From: Peribolospora baueri
Taxonomy: Eukaryota > Basidiomycota > Peribolosporomycetes > Peribolosporales > Peribolosporaceae
Assembly (NCBI GenBank): GCA_029717555.1
Contig: JAMDHS010000057.1
Location: forward strand, 82,715 to 146,714
Length of the DNA stretch: 64,000 nucleotides
Direction: 5' to 3'
Position numbers and translations under genes: made by a program. Below, one piece after another: positions 1 through 11,555 of this stretch. The notes under the pieces are model-generated. The model saw only the letters and a list, made by a program, of their open reading frames with translations, made no database searches and was not told where the DNA came from. Every line of letters starts with the position of its first letter. The first letter of the stretch is position 1.

Positions 1-1004
1 CTCTACGAGAACGACCAACTCTCCGTTCGCTCTCTAGAGAGCTATATCCGCGACGATGTGGAGCGGTACGGGAACAAGATGGCCGAGACGTTGCGCAGGC
101 TCAAGGCGAGATTGAAGGAACAGGTGCAGAGGGATCGGGAGGCCATCGCGGACGACATGCTGTTCTCCAAGGACGGGGAGGCGATGATTTCGTGTGTACT
201 CTCTCACTTCCCGTCCAGGCTCATCGATCGATGCGGTTCTCTTCTTCTCATTGCCTCCGACTGCCTCCTTCTTTTTTCCCCCACCACCATCACAGGGGCC
301 AACTCGGCGCCGAGCTGGGCGAGGACTTTTTTGGATTGGGCGCGCTGGGCCTCGACAAAGAACTGGGCCTTTCGATGCTCAACATCCCCGCTCGGCTGTG
401 GTCGGGCCATCGGCCAGACGGTGGCGTCCGAGGCGCTGGTCCCAGTGGGCCCGGCGGCGTGCGGGTTGCAGGAGGAGCTCATCAAGGAAGTGCGGCCGAG
501 GCAAGCGGCGGGACGGGAGAGAGACCGCCGTTGGCATACGAGCCGCCGCGGCCTTACGTGCCGCTTTCGGCGGGCGCGATACAGGTGCAAATCGGCCTCT
601 TGCGCGCTTATTATCAGGAGCGTCTGCGGCGGAGAGCCAAGGCCGAGGCGGCGGCGGCGGCGCGCAAGGCCGAGCCTGGTAAGGGCGAGGACGAACGCGA
701 AACTGGTGCCGGTGCTGGTGCGGCGACGTCGGGAGGAGAAAGTGGAGGAGGCGGAGCGCAAGGGAACGCGATCGACGCTGCGAAGAGCCAAGAAGGCGCC
801 GGCGCCGAAGGAGGTGCGGCGGCGAGCGATCAGGCGGCCGCGCCAAAAAGGTCTGCGACACCCTTGCCGCCGAGCGCACCGCTCGAGGTTCCAGAGGACG
901 ACGCGGATCGAGCGCCGCTCAAGGCCAAGGTGCCTCCGACGGGCAGACTGCCTCGACGAAAACTGGCCACCGTGCTCGGCTTTCAACCAAGCTTCGCTTC
1001 GTAG
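1..1004 (+). CDS. 3' part of an unrecognised protein-coding gene (partial, enters from the left edge)
   Basis: Exons 1..191 and 296..1004; the 104-base intron has a GTGTGT donor and a CACAG acceptor, and the two exons join in phase at a serine codon. The visible part encodes 299 residues. The first ~65 look alpha-helical and charged (RYGNKMAETLRRLKAR near the left edge), followed by a conserved-looking segment rich in Gly and Leu (GELGEDFFGLG-like) ending in IPARLW. After that comes a disordered tail of Ala, Gly, Glu and Pro with a short basic helix (YYQERLRRRAKAEA). I do not recognise the family. The reading frame has C/G third-position bias throughout, so I am fairly sure it is coding, but the product is unknown without the upstream exons. 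Confidence 0.7.
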   Translation, partial: LRERPTLRSLSRELYPRRCGAVREQDGRDVAQAQGEIEGTGAEGSGGHRGRHAVLQGRGGDDFVCTLSLPVQAHRSMRFSSSHCLRLPPSFFPHHHHRGQLGAELGEDFFGLGALGLDKELGLSMLNIPARLWSGHRPDGGVRGAGPSGPGGVRVAGGAHQGSAAEASGGTGERPPLAYEPPRPYVPLSAGAIQVQIGLLRAYYQERLRRRAKAEAAAAARKAEPGKGEDERETGAGAGAATSGGESGGGGAQGNAIDAAKSQEGAGAEGGAAASDQAAAPKRSATPLPPSAPLEVPEDDADRAPLKAKVPPTGRLPRRKLATVLGFQPSFAS

Positions 1005-1603
1005 GGGTGCGCGTGATGAGGCTCTGGTGGGACCGTCGTCGGAGGTTGGTACAAAAGCTAACATTCATCCTTTGTATGAATATTGGCGTCGCTTTCTTTT
1101 GTACGAACGAACCCTCTCGCGGCGGGTGGTTGCCTCGTGGAGGCTTCGTGGGACACCTGCGTCTGAGGTTAGTTAATCCCTTCCTGAGCCTGCGGCCGAC
1201 ATGGCCCGGCGGTGTTCCACGTTCGATGTGATATCTTCGTCGATGACGACGAGATCTTGTATTATATGTGGCCAGTTGTCGAACGAGAGAGCCTTTGCCG
1301 CATCGCATGCATACGTATATGGAAGCCGAGTGATCGAGCGCTAAGAACGAGGCGGCCTCGGTCGGATGAATTCAAAATTTACGATCCCCTGAAAGAGTCG
1401 GCGTGATCGTTCTATACGTACAAACAAGGCGATAGTTCCCATCTCCCCGAGGGCAGCTGCCAGAGGCACGATGGCGGCAGGTCTTCACCGTAGTAGGACA
1501 CTTGCTGCCGACGCTCCTTCCTCCGCGCCCGTCTACAACACCACACCGTCCCAACGGCGGGCACTGAACGAGACAAAGACGGACGAGGCGTGCTCGACCG
1601 ACC
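1005..1603. other. Convergent intergenic region
   Basis: About 600 bases between the stop of the left-edge gene and the stop of the mL58 gene. It must hold both 3' untranslated regions. Short reading frames here have no recognisable similarity, and I see no RNA gene. Confidence 0.5.
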
Positions 1604-2218
1604 TCACCACTGCCCCCTCCTGAGCCTCCTCTCCTCCCTCAACATCGTCTTCCTGGGTCCCCAGCTGGACCTCCTGACCTCCTCCAACTTGTCCGCCCTT
1701 GCCCGCGCCTCCTTGCCCAGCGGGGCGGCGATGCCGACAAAGAACTGGCTGCAGCCAAACTTGTCCGCCAAGGCGGCTCGAGAGTATTTGACGGGGTCTT
1801 GGTTGCGGAGGGCGCGCATCTCGGCAATGGCTTCCGCGGACAGCGGAGAATTTTTTGGGACTGTCGACGGGGGTGGTCGAAGTGGTGGTGCGAGGGGCCC
1901 TTGTTGTGCCTCTGCTGAAGCGGAGGCAGGCCAGTCGACGAGGGTGGACGCGGGATCGGCCACGGTGGAGTGAGGGGAAGGGGCAGAGGGAGGGGGACGG
2001 ACGATGAAGGTCGAGCCGTCTTCGAGGACATGCTTCGCTGCCGTGGGGTCGTTCTCGAGCGGATCTCGTCGCCGACCGTATGATCGTCGCTGTTGAGCAC
2101 GAGAGGAAGCGAGGGCGGCGCCGGCTCGAGGCGCAGAATGGCGGGCGGCGGCCCCGAGGCCGGCGGAGGAGGCCTGGGGCGCTAGAAGACGGGCGAGGCG
2201 CTGCGTTACCGGGGACAT
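1604..2218 (-). CDS. MRPL20: Mitochondrial large-subunit ribosomal protein mL58 (MRP-L20 family)
   Basis: One exon, 204 residues from the ATG at 2218; two further in-frame codons upstream are not ATG. The N-terminal ~60 residues are rich in Arg, Ala and Ser with few acidic residues, as expected of a mitochondrial import sequence. The C-terminal half carries the MRP-L20 pattern: a PPLRPPPSTVP-like proline segment, then LSAEAIAEMRALRNQDP, then a SRAALADKFGCS helix and a basic tail ending in RRLRRGQW. In fungi this family is a mitochondria-specific protein of the 54S ribosomal subunit and takes part in mitochondrial translation. It is transcribed away from the NAC-beta gene, with 312 bases between the two start codons. 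Family assignment comes from remembered sequence pattern, and I consider it good. Confidence 0.85.
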   Translation of the reverse strand: MSPVTQRLARLLAPQASSAGLGAAARHSAPRAGAALASSRAQQRRSYGRRRDPLENDPTAAKHVLEDGSTFIVRPPPSAPSPHSTVADPASTLVDWPASASAEAQQGPLAPPLRPPPSTVPKNSPLSAEAIAEMRALRNQDPVKYSRAALADKFGCSQFFVGIAAPLGKEARARADKLEEVRRSSWGPRKTMLREERRLRRGQW

Positions 2219-2530
2219 GAGCACCAGTGGACGAACGTTCGACTTGCTGGTTGCAGCCGGTTGATCGATGGGACGAGGTCAAGAAGAATGAATGCATGCG
2301 GGATGTGAGGATACTAGGAAAGCCGGGCGAATCACGTGCGCCATCCAACAACCCTACTCTGCTGTCGCGGCCGAGATTCACACGCTGCGGCCACTCCTCT
2401 TGGAAGGACGACGAGGGGACTGACGGCGGTCCAGCGGGTCACCATTCCAAGCCCCCGTCGCGACTTGCCTCTTCTCTCCTCCGCCCTCGTTACCCTTCTC
2501 TCTTCCCACCGCCCTCATTCTTCATAAGAC
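2219..2530. promoter_or_regulatory. Shared divergent promoter region of mL58 and NAC-beta genes
   Basis: 312 bases separate the two ATGs. The half next to the NAC-beta start is pyrimidine-rich (CTCTTCTCTCCTCCG and similar between about 2460 and 2520), as often seen upstream of highly expressed fungal translation genes. No clear TATA box was seen. Confidence 0.5.
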
Positions 2531-3617
2531 ATGGTCATCGACCAAGAAAAGCTCGCCAAGTTGCAGGCGGCCGCTCGCAGCGGTGAGTGCGGGTGGAAGA
2601 TCGTCACACGACCGCCTCCACCCCCCGCATGACGGACCGGGCGGCCGAAAGTAGGGATACTGACGCTGACCGACTCCGAATGTGTCTCTTCTCTTCCCGA
2701 CTCCCGTTCGCCGCCGCTCTCTTTGTCCGATCATTCTTTTCTGCCCACTTTTCCAGGCGGCAAGGGCACGCCGCGGCGAAAGGTGGTCAAGAAGCCCAAG
2801 GGTGCGCTCGCCGCCCAGGACGACAAGAAGCTCCAGACGGCGCTCAAGAAGCTTGCCGTGCAGCCGATCCCCGGCATTGAGGAGGTTAACATGTTCAAGG
2901 AGGACGGCAATGTGCTCCACTTCGGCGCGCCTAAGGGTGAGCATGGCGTCATGCGTCTGCTGCGTTCAGGCGTGCCTGCCAGCGCTTTGCACTTGGTCCA
3001 GATCACGAGTATGGGCCTCGGGGACAGAGGCTACTGAGAGGCAGCGTTAGGCCACTTCGTGCTACTCGCAATTCAGGAGCAAAAGACAAGGTCGACGCTC
3101 GCGATGGCTGACACAACATGGATCGTCCTTTTGCCCGAACGCAGTCCACGCCGCCGTCGGCGCGAACACTTTTGCCATCTACGGCCACGGCCAAGACAAA
3201 GAGCTCACCGAGCTCGTCCCTGGCATCCTCAACCAGCTCGGCCCGGACTCGTTGGCTAGCCTGCGTAAGCTCGCGGAGAGCTACCAGGCGATGAATGCCG
3301 CGCAACAGGCTGCTGCCGCCGCCGGCATTGCCGGAAAGAAGGGCGAGGACGACGACGACGACGCTGTGCCTGACCTTGTAAGTGCTGAGTCGCGCTGCCT
3401 GCTGCCGATTTTTAACGAAATGCTGGAACGAGCTTTCCTTGTGTCCTCTGTCCTTGGTACGGACCGCTGACGAGGTATGGTTTCCTGCTTCCCTTCATGA
3501 ATCCCATTCTTGGCTTGCGCACGGAAGGTCGAGGGCTGGGACGAGGAGGGCGAGAAGAAGGAGGGCGAGAAGGAGGAGGAGAAGAAGGAGACCCCTGAGG
3601 CTGACAAGCTGGATTAA
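2531..3617 (+). CDS. EGD1: Nascent polypeptide-associated complex subunit beta (BTF3 homologue)
   Basis: Join 2531..2582, 2757..2936, 3145..3377, 3528..3617; 184 residues. NAC-beta pairs with NAC-alpha at the ribosome exit tunnel and shields emerging chains. The diagnostic N-terminal basic ribosome-binding motif GGKGTPRRK is present and is split by the first intron. The NAC domain follows, with [21 protein letters not shown] and [13 protein letters not shown] matching the family closely. The C-terminus is an acidic Glu/Lys-rich tail (residues ~150-184), usual for fungal forms. The last intron ends in GGAAG rather than CAG, which is slightly weak, but its phase and the acidic tail that follows support it. 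Length is normal for the family. Confidence 0.93.
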
Positions 3618-4688
3618 AAACGCCATACTTGCGTCGACGAGCGGAATATTGGAGTGCCAGCATCGGGTGAATGTGCGCTCGGCGAGGGTCGCCTCTCGTC
3701 GCTCAATTCCCAATCGATTCGCTGTTCTTTTCTTTCCTGTCGAATTTCTCCGAGGCTCGTCTGCCGTTGTGCGCGTACATACGTCCCTCTACCCGCGTTC
3801 TCTCCCCCTTGTCCGTGTGGGCATCTCACCGCTTCCCGCTCGATCGCTTGTCCTTTTTCCCCCTCTTCTCCCCATCGGCGTTCGCTGGTCGCTTCCATCC
3901 GTCTTCTAACACGTCTTCGCAACGATGGCTCCCCCCCTTCTCCTTGTGCCAACTTCGCACGACTGCCCATCCATCTCCCGTCCCCCCTCGATTCACCTAC
4001 CTGACCACCCATGTCAGCTAGATGTACCAAAAGATGCACTCGCTTTATCCCTCCGTCCGCCTTTTCGCCCCCCTTCCCTTCCCGTCGTCCTCCTCGCTTT
4101 CGTCCCGCTATGTCCCTTTTTCCGTCTTCCTTTTTCCTTTCAGGTCGCGCGGTCTACCGGTAGCTTCCTGTCTGTCTGTCCATTTTCCGTCGCAGGTTGG
4201 TCGTTAGCGGACGTGGGTCATGGTCAAGTTAAGGCGAATATTGGGGGGAAGGATTTGGCTCGTCTGAGTTCGTCTGCAACGTTCGATCGATGTGAGCGTA
4301 TCGTGTCGGAAGCCATCGTCGGGGGCCAGTGGGAGCCGGTCGACGAACGACACACTGAGCCGAGTGAGCCGCCTCATGTTATGTTATGGCCCGTGCGCGC
4401 GCAGACAGTGCGGTGGGCGTCAGTCCATTTGCATCGGACCGGACCGCCAGCAACCGTGCCTGCCATCGTTGGCGACCTCGTCTGATTGCTTTTGCTTTTG
4501 CCTGGGTCAGCGTTGGGCGGACAAGTAGGTAGGCCTTTGGTTCGCTCGCACACACAGGCTCGCGTTAGGCTGCGTCAGAAGAAGAAGCGAAAGAAGGAAG
4601 GAAATGCGTCCCTGCTTTTTTCTTCTACGCTCCGCACAATCCAATCCGACAGGCCTTCCGACGCTGCCTCCTACTCTCAGCTACATAC
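3618..4688. other. Downstream region of NAC-beta, pyrimidine-rich, no recognised gene
   Basis: The plus strand is strongly CT-rich between about 3750 and 4160 (runs such as CTTCCCTTCCCGTCGTCCTCC). It probably includes the NAC-beta 3' UTR and a promoter for whatever lies at 4690-4965. No RNA gene was recognised. Confidence 0.4.
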
Positions 4689-4689
4689 A

Positions 4690-4965
4690 TGCCCGGGGAC
4701 GTCGTCGTCACCTTTGTGGACCACTTCTCGTTCGCCGACGTCGTTTCTCTGGACCGTCGCTCATGGCCTGGTCATCATTTCAGGTGGATGCGTGCGGAGG
4801 AAACGGCACCCGCTGCCCCCCGTGCTCCCTGAGCGCACCGTCCACGACATGCTCATGGGCTACCTGGTCATCATGGGCGAGGACGACCCTGTGGAGAGTC
4901 CCGACAGGTTGGAGAGCGACCTCTTGCCGTTCCGCGAGATCGTAGACTTTGTCGACGGCCTTTGA
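4690..4965 (+). CDS. Possible small or 3'-terminal coding segment, unknown product
   Basis: The frame ending in TGA at 4963-4965 reads ERTVHDMLMGYLVIMGEDD followed by an acidic segment ending IVDFVDGL. Its third codon positions are mostly C or G, as in the real genes nearby, and the peptide is not low-complexity. I could not find a convincing upstream exon: an ATG at about 4690 lies in another frame, and the CAG at 4784 could be a splice acceptor. It may be the last exon of an unrecognised gene or a non-coding frame. It lies between two convergent genes. Confidence 0.3.
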   Translation, partial: CPGTSSSPLWTTSRSPTSFLWTVAHGLVIISGGCVRRKRHPLPPVLPERTVHDMLMGYLVIMGEDDPVESPDRLESDLLPFREIVDFVDGL

Positions 4966-5188
4966 GTCTCGCAATACGGCAGGACCCCACGGCGGCGGAT
5001 GACCGCGCATCTGCTCGTCCATTCCCCTGCTTTCGTCTTGTTTTTCTTTGGCGCCGCCTCCTTTCGTTTTCCTGGCGTTCGCCAGTCTGGATTACCAGTA
5101 GTACGCTCGTCTTCGGATGAGACCGCAAAAGTCAGGTATGATTATCCCCCCAACTCAAGGTTAGCCGACGCGAGGCGAGACGAGACGA

Positions 5189-8100
5189 TCAAAGGCCGTC
5201 GAGCATCTTGAGCCCTCTCAATTTCTCCATCTCCGCCGCCCTCTCTTCCCTCTCCGCCCGAGTCGAATGCCAAGCGTTAAAGTCGAGGCGCAAGAGGAGC
5301 TGCTCGAGGTGCCGGTGAGCGGCCGAGTTGGCTTCCAGACGAGCTTCGAACGCCCCGTCGTGCTCGTGATTGGCCTGCCGAGACGAGGGGAGACCCGAGG
5401 CACCTCCGCTTCCGCCAAACGCTCCGCTCCGGCTGGCGCCAAGGGGCAGGGTGTATAGCTGCCGAGCACCGCTCGCCATGGCCAACGAAGAGATGCCACC
5501 GGTCATCGAGCGCGACGCGTCGGCTCCGCCGGCAGGCTCGGACGAAGCGGCGGACAAGAGATCGAAGAGGCTGTCGATCAGACCATCGATCCTCTGAGAC
5601 GTGATTCGGAGAAAAAAAAAAGAAAAAGAAGGGGAAGAGGTCAACGTGTGGGTTCGACACCGGTGGCACAACGCTTCGACACCATCCCAATCACTGACCT
5701 CACTGTACTCCGCGACGACCGCCCCTCGCTCCCGGACCAACTTGCCGACGCCAAAGTCCTTTCTCCGTCTCACCGTCCCCAACCCTTGGACCTCTTCCTC
5801 GATCGTCTCCTCCTCATCGTCGCCCACCCTTAGACTCCCTTCTTCTAGCAGATCGGGAAGCACGTCCCCACCCCATCGCTCGACGATGCCGATAAACTGA
5901 TCGCATGCGCTCAAAAAGTCGAACAGAACAGCCGACGCGGCCGGTGACGAGAGCAACAGTCCGTCCTGGAGGAAGGAGAGGTAGCTGGCATGCATCTGCT
6001 TGAGCGTCGAAAAGTCGACCCTGCCGCTCTCGTCCGCCCATCTCGTCGCCACCGCGGAAGGCTGGGAGCGTGGAGTGCCGGGGTAGATGGAGGAGCGCGG
6101 GCCTATAGTCAGCGCGTCGGTGGATTGTCGAGGCGCAGCGGTCATCGCGGAGAAGATCCTCGTGGAGTGGACAGAAGTCGTCCTGGACGGCGTCGACATA
6201 GAAGGGAAGCGAAGGCGCGACGTGCCAACGACCGACGCCGACGCCGCCGCCGTCACGGTCCCACCCGGGGAAGGTACGCGCGAGGAATCGACGCCGTCGC
6301 GCTCCTCGCTCCGTTGCCGACGTCGAGCAGTCTGTGGAGGATCGATCTGCTCTAGGAGCTTGTTCAGCTGAACGTCTATCACATCCGTCTGAGAAAAACA
6401 CGCGCGAGGCCAGGGGCAAAGGCGACGAGTATCAGATGAGGGCCAAGACGGAGGGACGGGCAGGGACAGGCAGCCTATGACGCGACTTGACGCACCTGAA
6501 AGTGGCCCCACAGAGTGTCGAGCAATCCGAGCATGCTCCTAACCAAACCCCAAGCCTTCCTCAGCAGTCCCGTCCTCTCCTTCTCCTCTTCCGTCCCGCC
6601 CTCGCCCAATCCCGTCCACTTCCTCCGGTTCCGCTGTTTGCTGCTCAAGCTCAGCCACAGCTCTAGGACGCGCGAGTGAGTACGTCGTATTGCGAAGAGG
6701 TAGGAGAAGAAACGCGAGTAGGCGGCCAGAGCTGAGGGCGTGAGGAAGAGGTCCAGAGGAAAGGGCGCGGCGAAATGGAGGTGGAGAGGCGCTCCAAGAG
6801 GGAGAGCGTCGAACCGCTGCCCTTCGGGGAAGAGGCCCTTGAGGCGAACGGCGGCGGCGCCGCGCAGACTCCTATCCCCTCTTGCGCCTCCAGTTTGGAA
6901 AGCTCGAGTACGGACGTCGGCGAGAAAAGGATGAAAGTCACCCTGTGGGAGGTGAAAGCTGAGCCGCTCGAGGGCCGCGTCCTCTTCGGCCGACGTGCCT
7001 ACGCTCGCTTGGAGGAGGAGGAGGTTGAGGTCTTGCTCTCGGATGACCGCTGTAGAGCGGATGGCCGAGAGCTTTGTCAGTTTGAGACGCTCCAGATGAT
7101 GGTGGAGGGAGACTGCACCGAACGAGACGACCGGCGTTAGCACAAGTCAGGGAAAAGTGTGTTTTCAGCGGCTAACGTTCAAAACGATGGACCTACCGGC
7201 GTATTGTCCGTTTCGGAGCAACACAAAGTCGCCAAGCCTTTTTGAATGGGAAAGACGATCGCCGTCCCGAGGGTCAGCGGACGATAACGGAGAACAAGAA
7301 AAAAAAAAGGAGTCGAGGTGCGATCACTCACGCCCTCAAAGCCTCCACGACCGCCGACTTGGTCAACACGGTCCTCCAGAGCCACTCGCTCACTTCGGCT
7401 CGAATGACCTCGATGGCCTCTGCGAATTCGGTCGTCTGTTGTGGCAAAACTCCGTCCGTTCTGCACTCGACGGAGGAAGGGAGACGAGAAGTGTGGCCGG
7501 TTGAAACGCCGCGGCTGCCCCGGAGGAGCTTGGTATGCGCGGCTGTCATCTCCTCCGGAACGAGGACTCGCGATTTGGCGGAGGAAGACGGGTGAGCGAC
7601 GAGTGGGGCGCGGGCTTTGACGGTGGCGATGGTCCGGCCTACGGAGAGGATGGAGGAGGCGGTTTGGGCGGAAATACAGCTGGGGAGGGCGCTGTGGGCG
7701 AAGACATATTGCGGCTCTGTGGTGGTCGTCGATGGTGAAGAAGGGACGGGGAGACGTTTGGCGGCAGCGGAGGAGACGGGGACGACGAGTGAAGAAGAGG
7801 TCGTCGACGCTTCACCATGGCATATCCAAGCTGTAAAAGTAAAGGCGAAAGGGCGGGCAGACGAGATGGAAATGAGTGCATTCGAACACGGCGAAGAAAC
7901 GGGAATCAACCCACCGACTAGCCGGGCCATCCACGTGTCCTGAGCCGCCTGCGCCAGCTCGCCCATCATCTCTGAGACGGTGAGGACGCCGGCCTGAGAG
8001 CGCGCGAGGAGCGTGTCGATGAGCTCGCCCGGGGCCCAATCTCTGCGCGACTGCTCCGCCCGGTCGCTTGCGCCGGGGCTAGCCATCTGACTGGTGGGCG

Positions 8101-8794
8101 TCGTCGTCGTCGAGCTATCAAGCTCCGGACCACGCTCGAGGTCAGATACCAAGTCAGAGAGAGCGGTGAGTGGAGCGTCCCACGGAGAGATAGCAGCCAA
8201 GACGCTGGCGAGGGAGACGCGGTTCGCGTCGGCTGCCCTGGGAGCGCCTGCGTCGTCGTCATCCTGGCCGCCGCCGACCGTATGTGGTCCGCCCACGATA
8301 GACGGATCTCGGGAGAGCACGCGGCGCTCAAAGTCGAGGAGAAGGCTCTCGTATCCGGAGAGGAGGACGAGGAGGCGGTGTGAGAGGGCGGCGAGGTAGA
8401 GGAACGGCACGCGAGCCCTCCTCCTGGGCGGCGGGGCGTGCTGGCTGCCTTCTTGAGCGAGGTCGCCGGGACGGTGTCCGACATCGGCAGCTTTTCCCTT
8501 GCCCGCCGCGGTCGGCCTCGTCCGCTGCCTCGATCCAAAGTCGAGACTGGCGGCGATGGCGTCTCTCCTGCTGTCTTCTGCGAACCGTTTCACCCTCGCA
8601 TAGCGGGAAGCGATGGAGGCGATCTTCTCGAGCACGTCGACCTCGCCCGGGTGCAGATAAGGGCGAAAGGAGGGAGAGACGGTGAGAGGGGGTATATCTG
8701 CGGAAGGAGACGAGGCGACGGACGAGGTGGAGGGGGCAGGGATGAAGATGGAAGACGGGTGTCCGGAGAGGAGGAGGAGGACTTCGGAGAGCAT
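5189..8794 (-). CDS. Gamma-tubulin complex component 4 (GCP4)
   Basis: Complement join 5189..5593, 5699..6388, 6496..7112, 7197..7237, 7332..7830, 7915..8794; 1043 residues. GCP4 is a core subunit of the gamma-tubulin ring complex that nucleates microtubules. The start MLSEVLLLLSGHPSSIF is the family's N-terminus, followed by FLHP-like RPYLHPGEVDVLEKI. The Spc97/Spc98 fold continues with LPSCISAQTASSILSVG, then ALGDFVLLRNG (spread over a 41-base exon), PLHLHFAAPFPLDLFLTP, and ends with HLEQLLLRLDFN, the typical last helix. It is longer than animal GCP4 (about 667 residues) because of Ser/Pro/Asp-rich insertions in exons 1 and 5. The short exon 3 was chosen because both phases fit and its peptide fills the family pattern. 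Confidence 0.9.
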
Positions 8795-9378
8795 GCTGGG
8801 CAGGCAGGCGTCGTCGACGTGTTGCGATGGCAAAATGGACGGAGCGTCCGTCGTGGGAATCCAACCGGCCCGCGGAAGACGTTGAGCCCGTCGAGGTCGT
8901 CGTCGTCGTCGCTTGTCGCTCGCTGTCGTCGTCGTCGTCGACGTTCGTTTATAAAGCATGCCCCAGCCAACACCGTCAATGTCGGCCGCCTTGCCGCAGC
9001 GAGCACGCGCCGTTACGCGTAGATGAAGTGGACGGACGGCCGAGGGAGGAAGAGACATGGGGGATCTATCTTCTTTTGCATTTTCGACATGGAGGCGGGC
9101 ATCACAAGGGCTCAAAGCCATACGGCGACGAAGGACGAGTATGCCAAGGCGATAGGATAGAACTTCGCGGCGCGGTCAAAGGTTTCTAGAGAAAGCGTGT
9201 CCTGCTGCTAGGCAGGCGGCGAGGCCTCGGAAGGTATCTTTGATTGACGGGCGGTGGGTGGGACGGGAGAGGGATATGCTATGCACAGGGAGTTAAGGAG
9301 GAATGCGATTTTGCCTGGGAGGGAAACCTGGAGGACGAGGGGATCCGCCCCAGTTGGCCGCCGGGCCGGCTGGAGAGG
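8795..9378. other. Intergenic region between tandem minus-strand genes
   Basis: Holds the GCP4 promoter and 5' UTR and, at its left in minus-strand terms downstream of the mannosidase stop at 9379, that gene's 3' UTR. Frames here run through GAC/GTC triplet-rich DNA near 8900-8940 and show no family similarity. Confidence 0.4.
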
Positions 9379-11503
9379 CTAGGTGGGGAAAGTGGGAAAT
9401 ACGGGGTTGAAGATGGGTAATGGGTGGGCCTGGACGAGGGAGCGAAAGCAAGGGCGATATCGCTCAGCACAAACGACGAAACCGGACGGGACTGGAACTG
9501 AAGCGAAGGGAGACGCACCTCGGTATTGAAGACGTACTTGTCGAGCGGCAGCTCGGTCTGATCGGAGAAGAGCAAGTAGAGATACTTGAGGGTTTCACTC
9601 TGTGCCGAGCGGCGGCGGGGATGGAGTGGGCGGTTCGGTCAGGTTGAAAAAACGGAGCGAGCGAAAGAAGGAAGGAAGGAAAGGTGCGGCGACTCACGAG
9701 CCAGAACGTCTCCATCCGATCCTCCTTTTGGGCCGGGAGCTCGTTGACGTCTCTCACGCTCGCGTATCCGCCCGTCTCGACCTTGCAGTGCTTTTCGATG
9801 GCCTCAAAGATGGCCCAGCCCCAGCGGCGGTAGACGGGATCGCCGGAGAGGTGGAACGCTATGAAGAGCGATTCCACCGTCTCCGGGCGGAGGATGTATC
9901 TGGCGTCGATGAGAGGCACTGCGTTGCGAGATGTGTCTCTAAAAAAACGGCGGGCGGTTCGGTTCAATTCGAAATTGTGCTCGGATGCCGGTGGGCTTAT
10001 GGATCGGACTCGGACTCACTTTTTGACGTACCAGTCCTTGTTGGCCACGTCGGCCTGATCGAGGGTGTAAAAGTGGACGATTTCGGCGCCGAGGCCGGTC
10101 TTAGTCTGGAGGTAGGTGTCGACGCAGGTGCGCGTGAGCTCGTGTCCGATCACCCAGTCCTCGCTGTCTGCGGGGTTGCGGAACCTGGAGGGGAGGGGCG
10201 GACGCGGGGGCTGGCCGTCGGTGGCGCCGAGCATGAAGGAGCCGCCTATGAAGCAGACGAGGTGGTCTTGCTGGGGGGGGCAAAAGGAAGGTGTCGGCGG
10301 AAGCGTGATCGGCGGAAAAGACAAGGAGCGTCACTCGCCTTGGGCACGAGCTGCATGGTCATCTGGCCGGTAGGCGCGTATCGGCGGGGCTGAAGCTCGG
10401 CGGTGTACACGAGCTGGTTCTTGCCCGACACCTTGACGAGGTGCTTCTTGATGCCGTTGGCCGCCTCGTCGTACATCTCGCGATAGACCGGTTCGGAGCG
10501 GCTGGGGGGGCGTTGAAGAAGGACAAGGAGACGCAGAACGACAAGGAGACGGAGAAAGAGAAGACGGAGAAAGACAAGAAGAGGAGAAAGACAGGAAGAC
10601 GCAGAAAGACAAGAAGCAAGAAGATGCAGAAAAACAAGAAGACGGTGCGAGATACGTCGGGTCGGTAACGCCGGGTCGGCAGAAGGTTTCGGTCGATAAG
10701 GAAGAAAAGAAGCTCACTTTGTCTGGAGCCACTGCTTGAGGAGGTATTCGTAATAAGAATCGCCTCTCGAGCCGAGTCGGATGTCGGCAAAGAAGAACTG
10801 GCCGTTCTCGGTCCTGTCCCACCCACGTGTGCAAAGAAAAGAAAAGAAAAGCTAAGCGGGTTGCGGCTCGCGACCGGGCACGTCTAGTCTGTCTGGTGTA
10901 CCTCGGCGACGTCCGAAAGGGCCGACTCACGACAAGAAGATGGGCACCAAGCCGTCTGTCTTGCGCGCCTTCCTGACGACCTGCATGACCTGCGACGGGA
11001 CGGGAGGAAGGTGAGGAAAGAAGAAGGGATGACGACGACGACGACAACAAGAACAAGCAAAACAACTTACCCTCTCCGCCTTTTCCCAATACTCATAGTT
11101 GCCGGTTAGGTGAGCGAGATATTTGAACCTGAGAGCACGCGATGGACGCAGAATGACTCAGAAGGACTCAGACGGTATGGGATGGACTCGGACAGACTCA
11201 CTCCAATTGCAACGTCGCCGCCTCAGCCACGCTAGCAAAACTATGATTATCAGGATCAGGGTATCCCTTTCTCTCGTGCGGGTCGAAGAGGGAGTAGGGT
11301 ATGCCTGTGGGGGTGTCAAAGATGGGGACTAGGCGGTCGGCCAGGTCGGTGGCGAGGTTTAGGTAGAGGGGGTCGTTGGCGGAGAGGTGATAGGCGGAGA
11401 GGAGGCCGCCGAGGAGGCGGATCGTGGTCTGGGAGGGGGGAAGAGGTTGGTGAGAAGAGAGGGAGAGGGAGAGAAAGTCGGTGAGAAGAGACAGAGAAAG
11501 AGT

Positions 11504-11555
<52 letters not shown>

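Noticed and set aside
204-1064. Long minus-strand frame (286 codons) opposite the left-edge gene
   Set aside because: Arg/Ser-rich shadow of the GC-rich coding strand. The plus frame has the splice junction and better codon bias.
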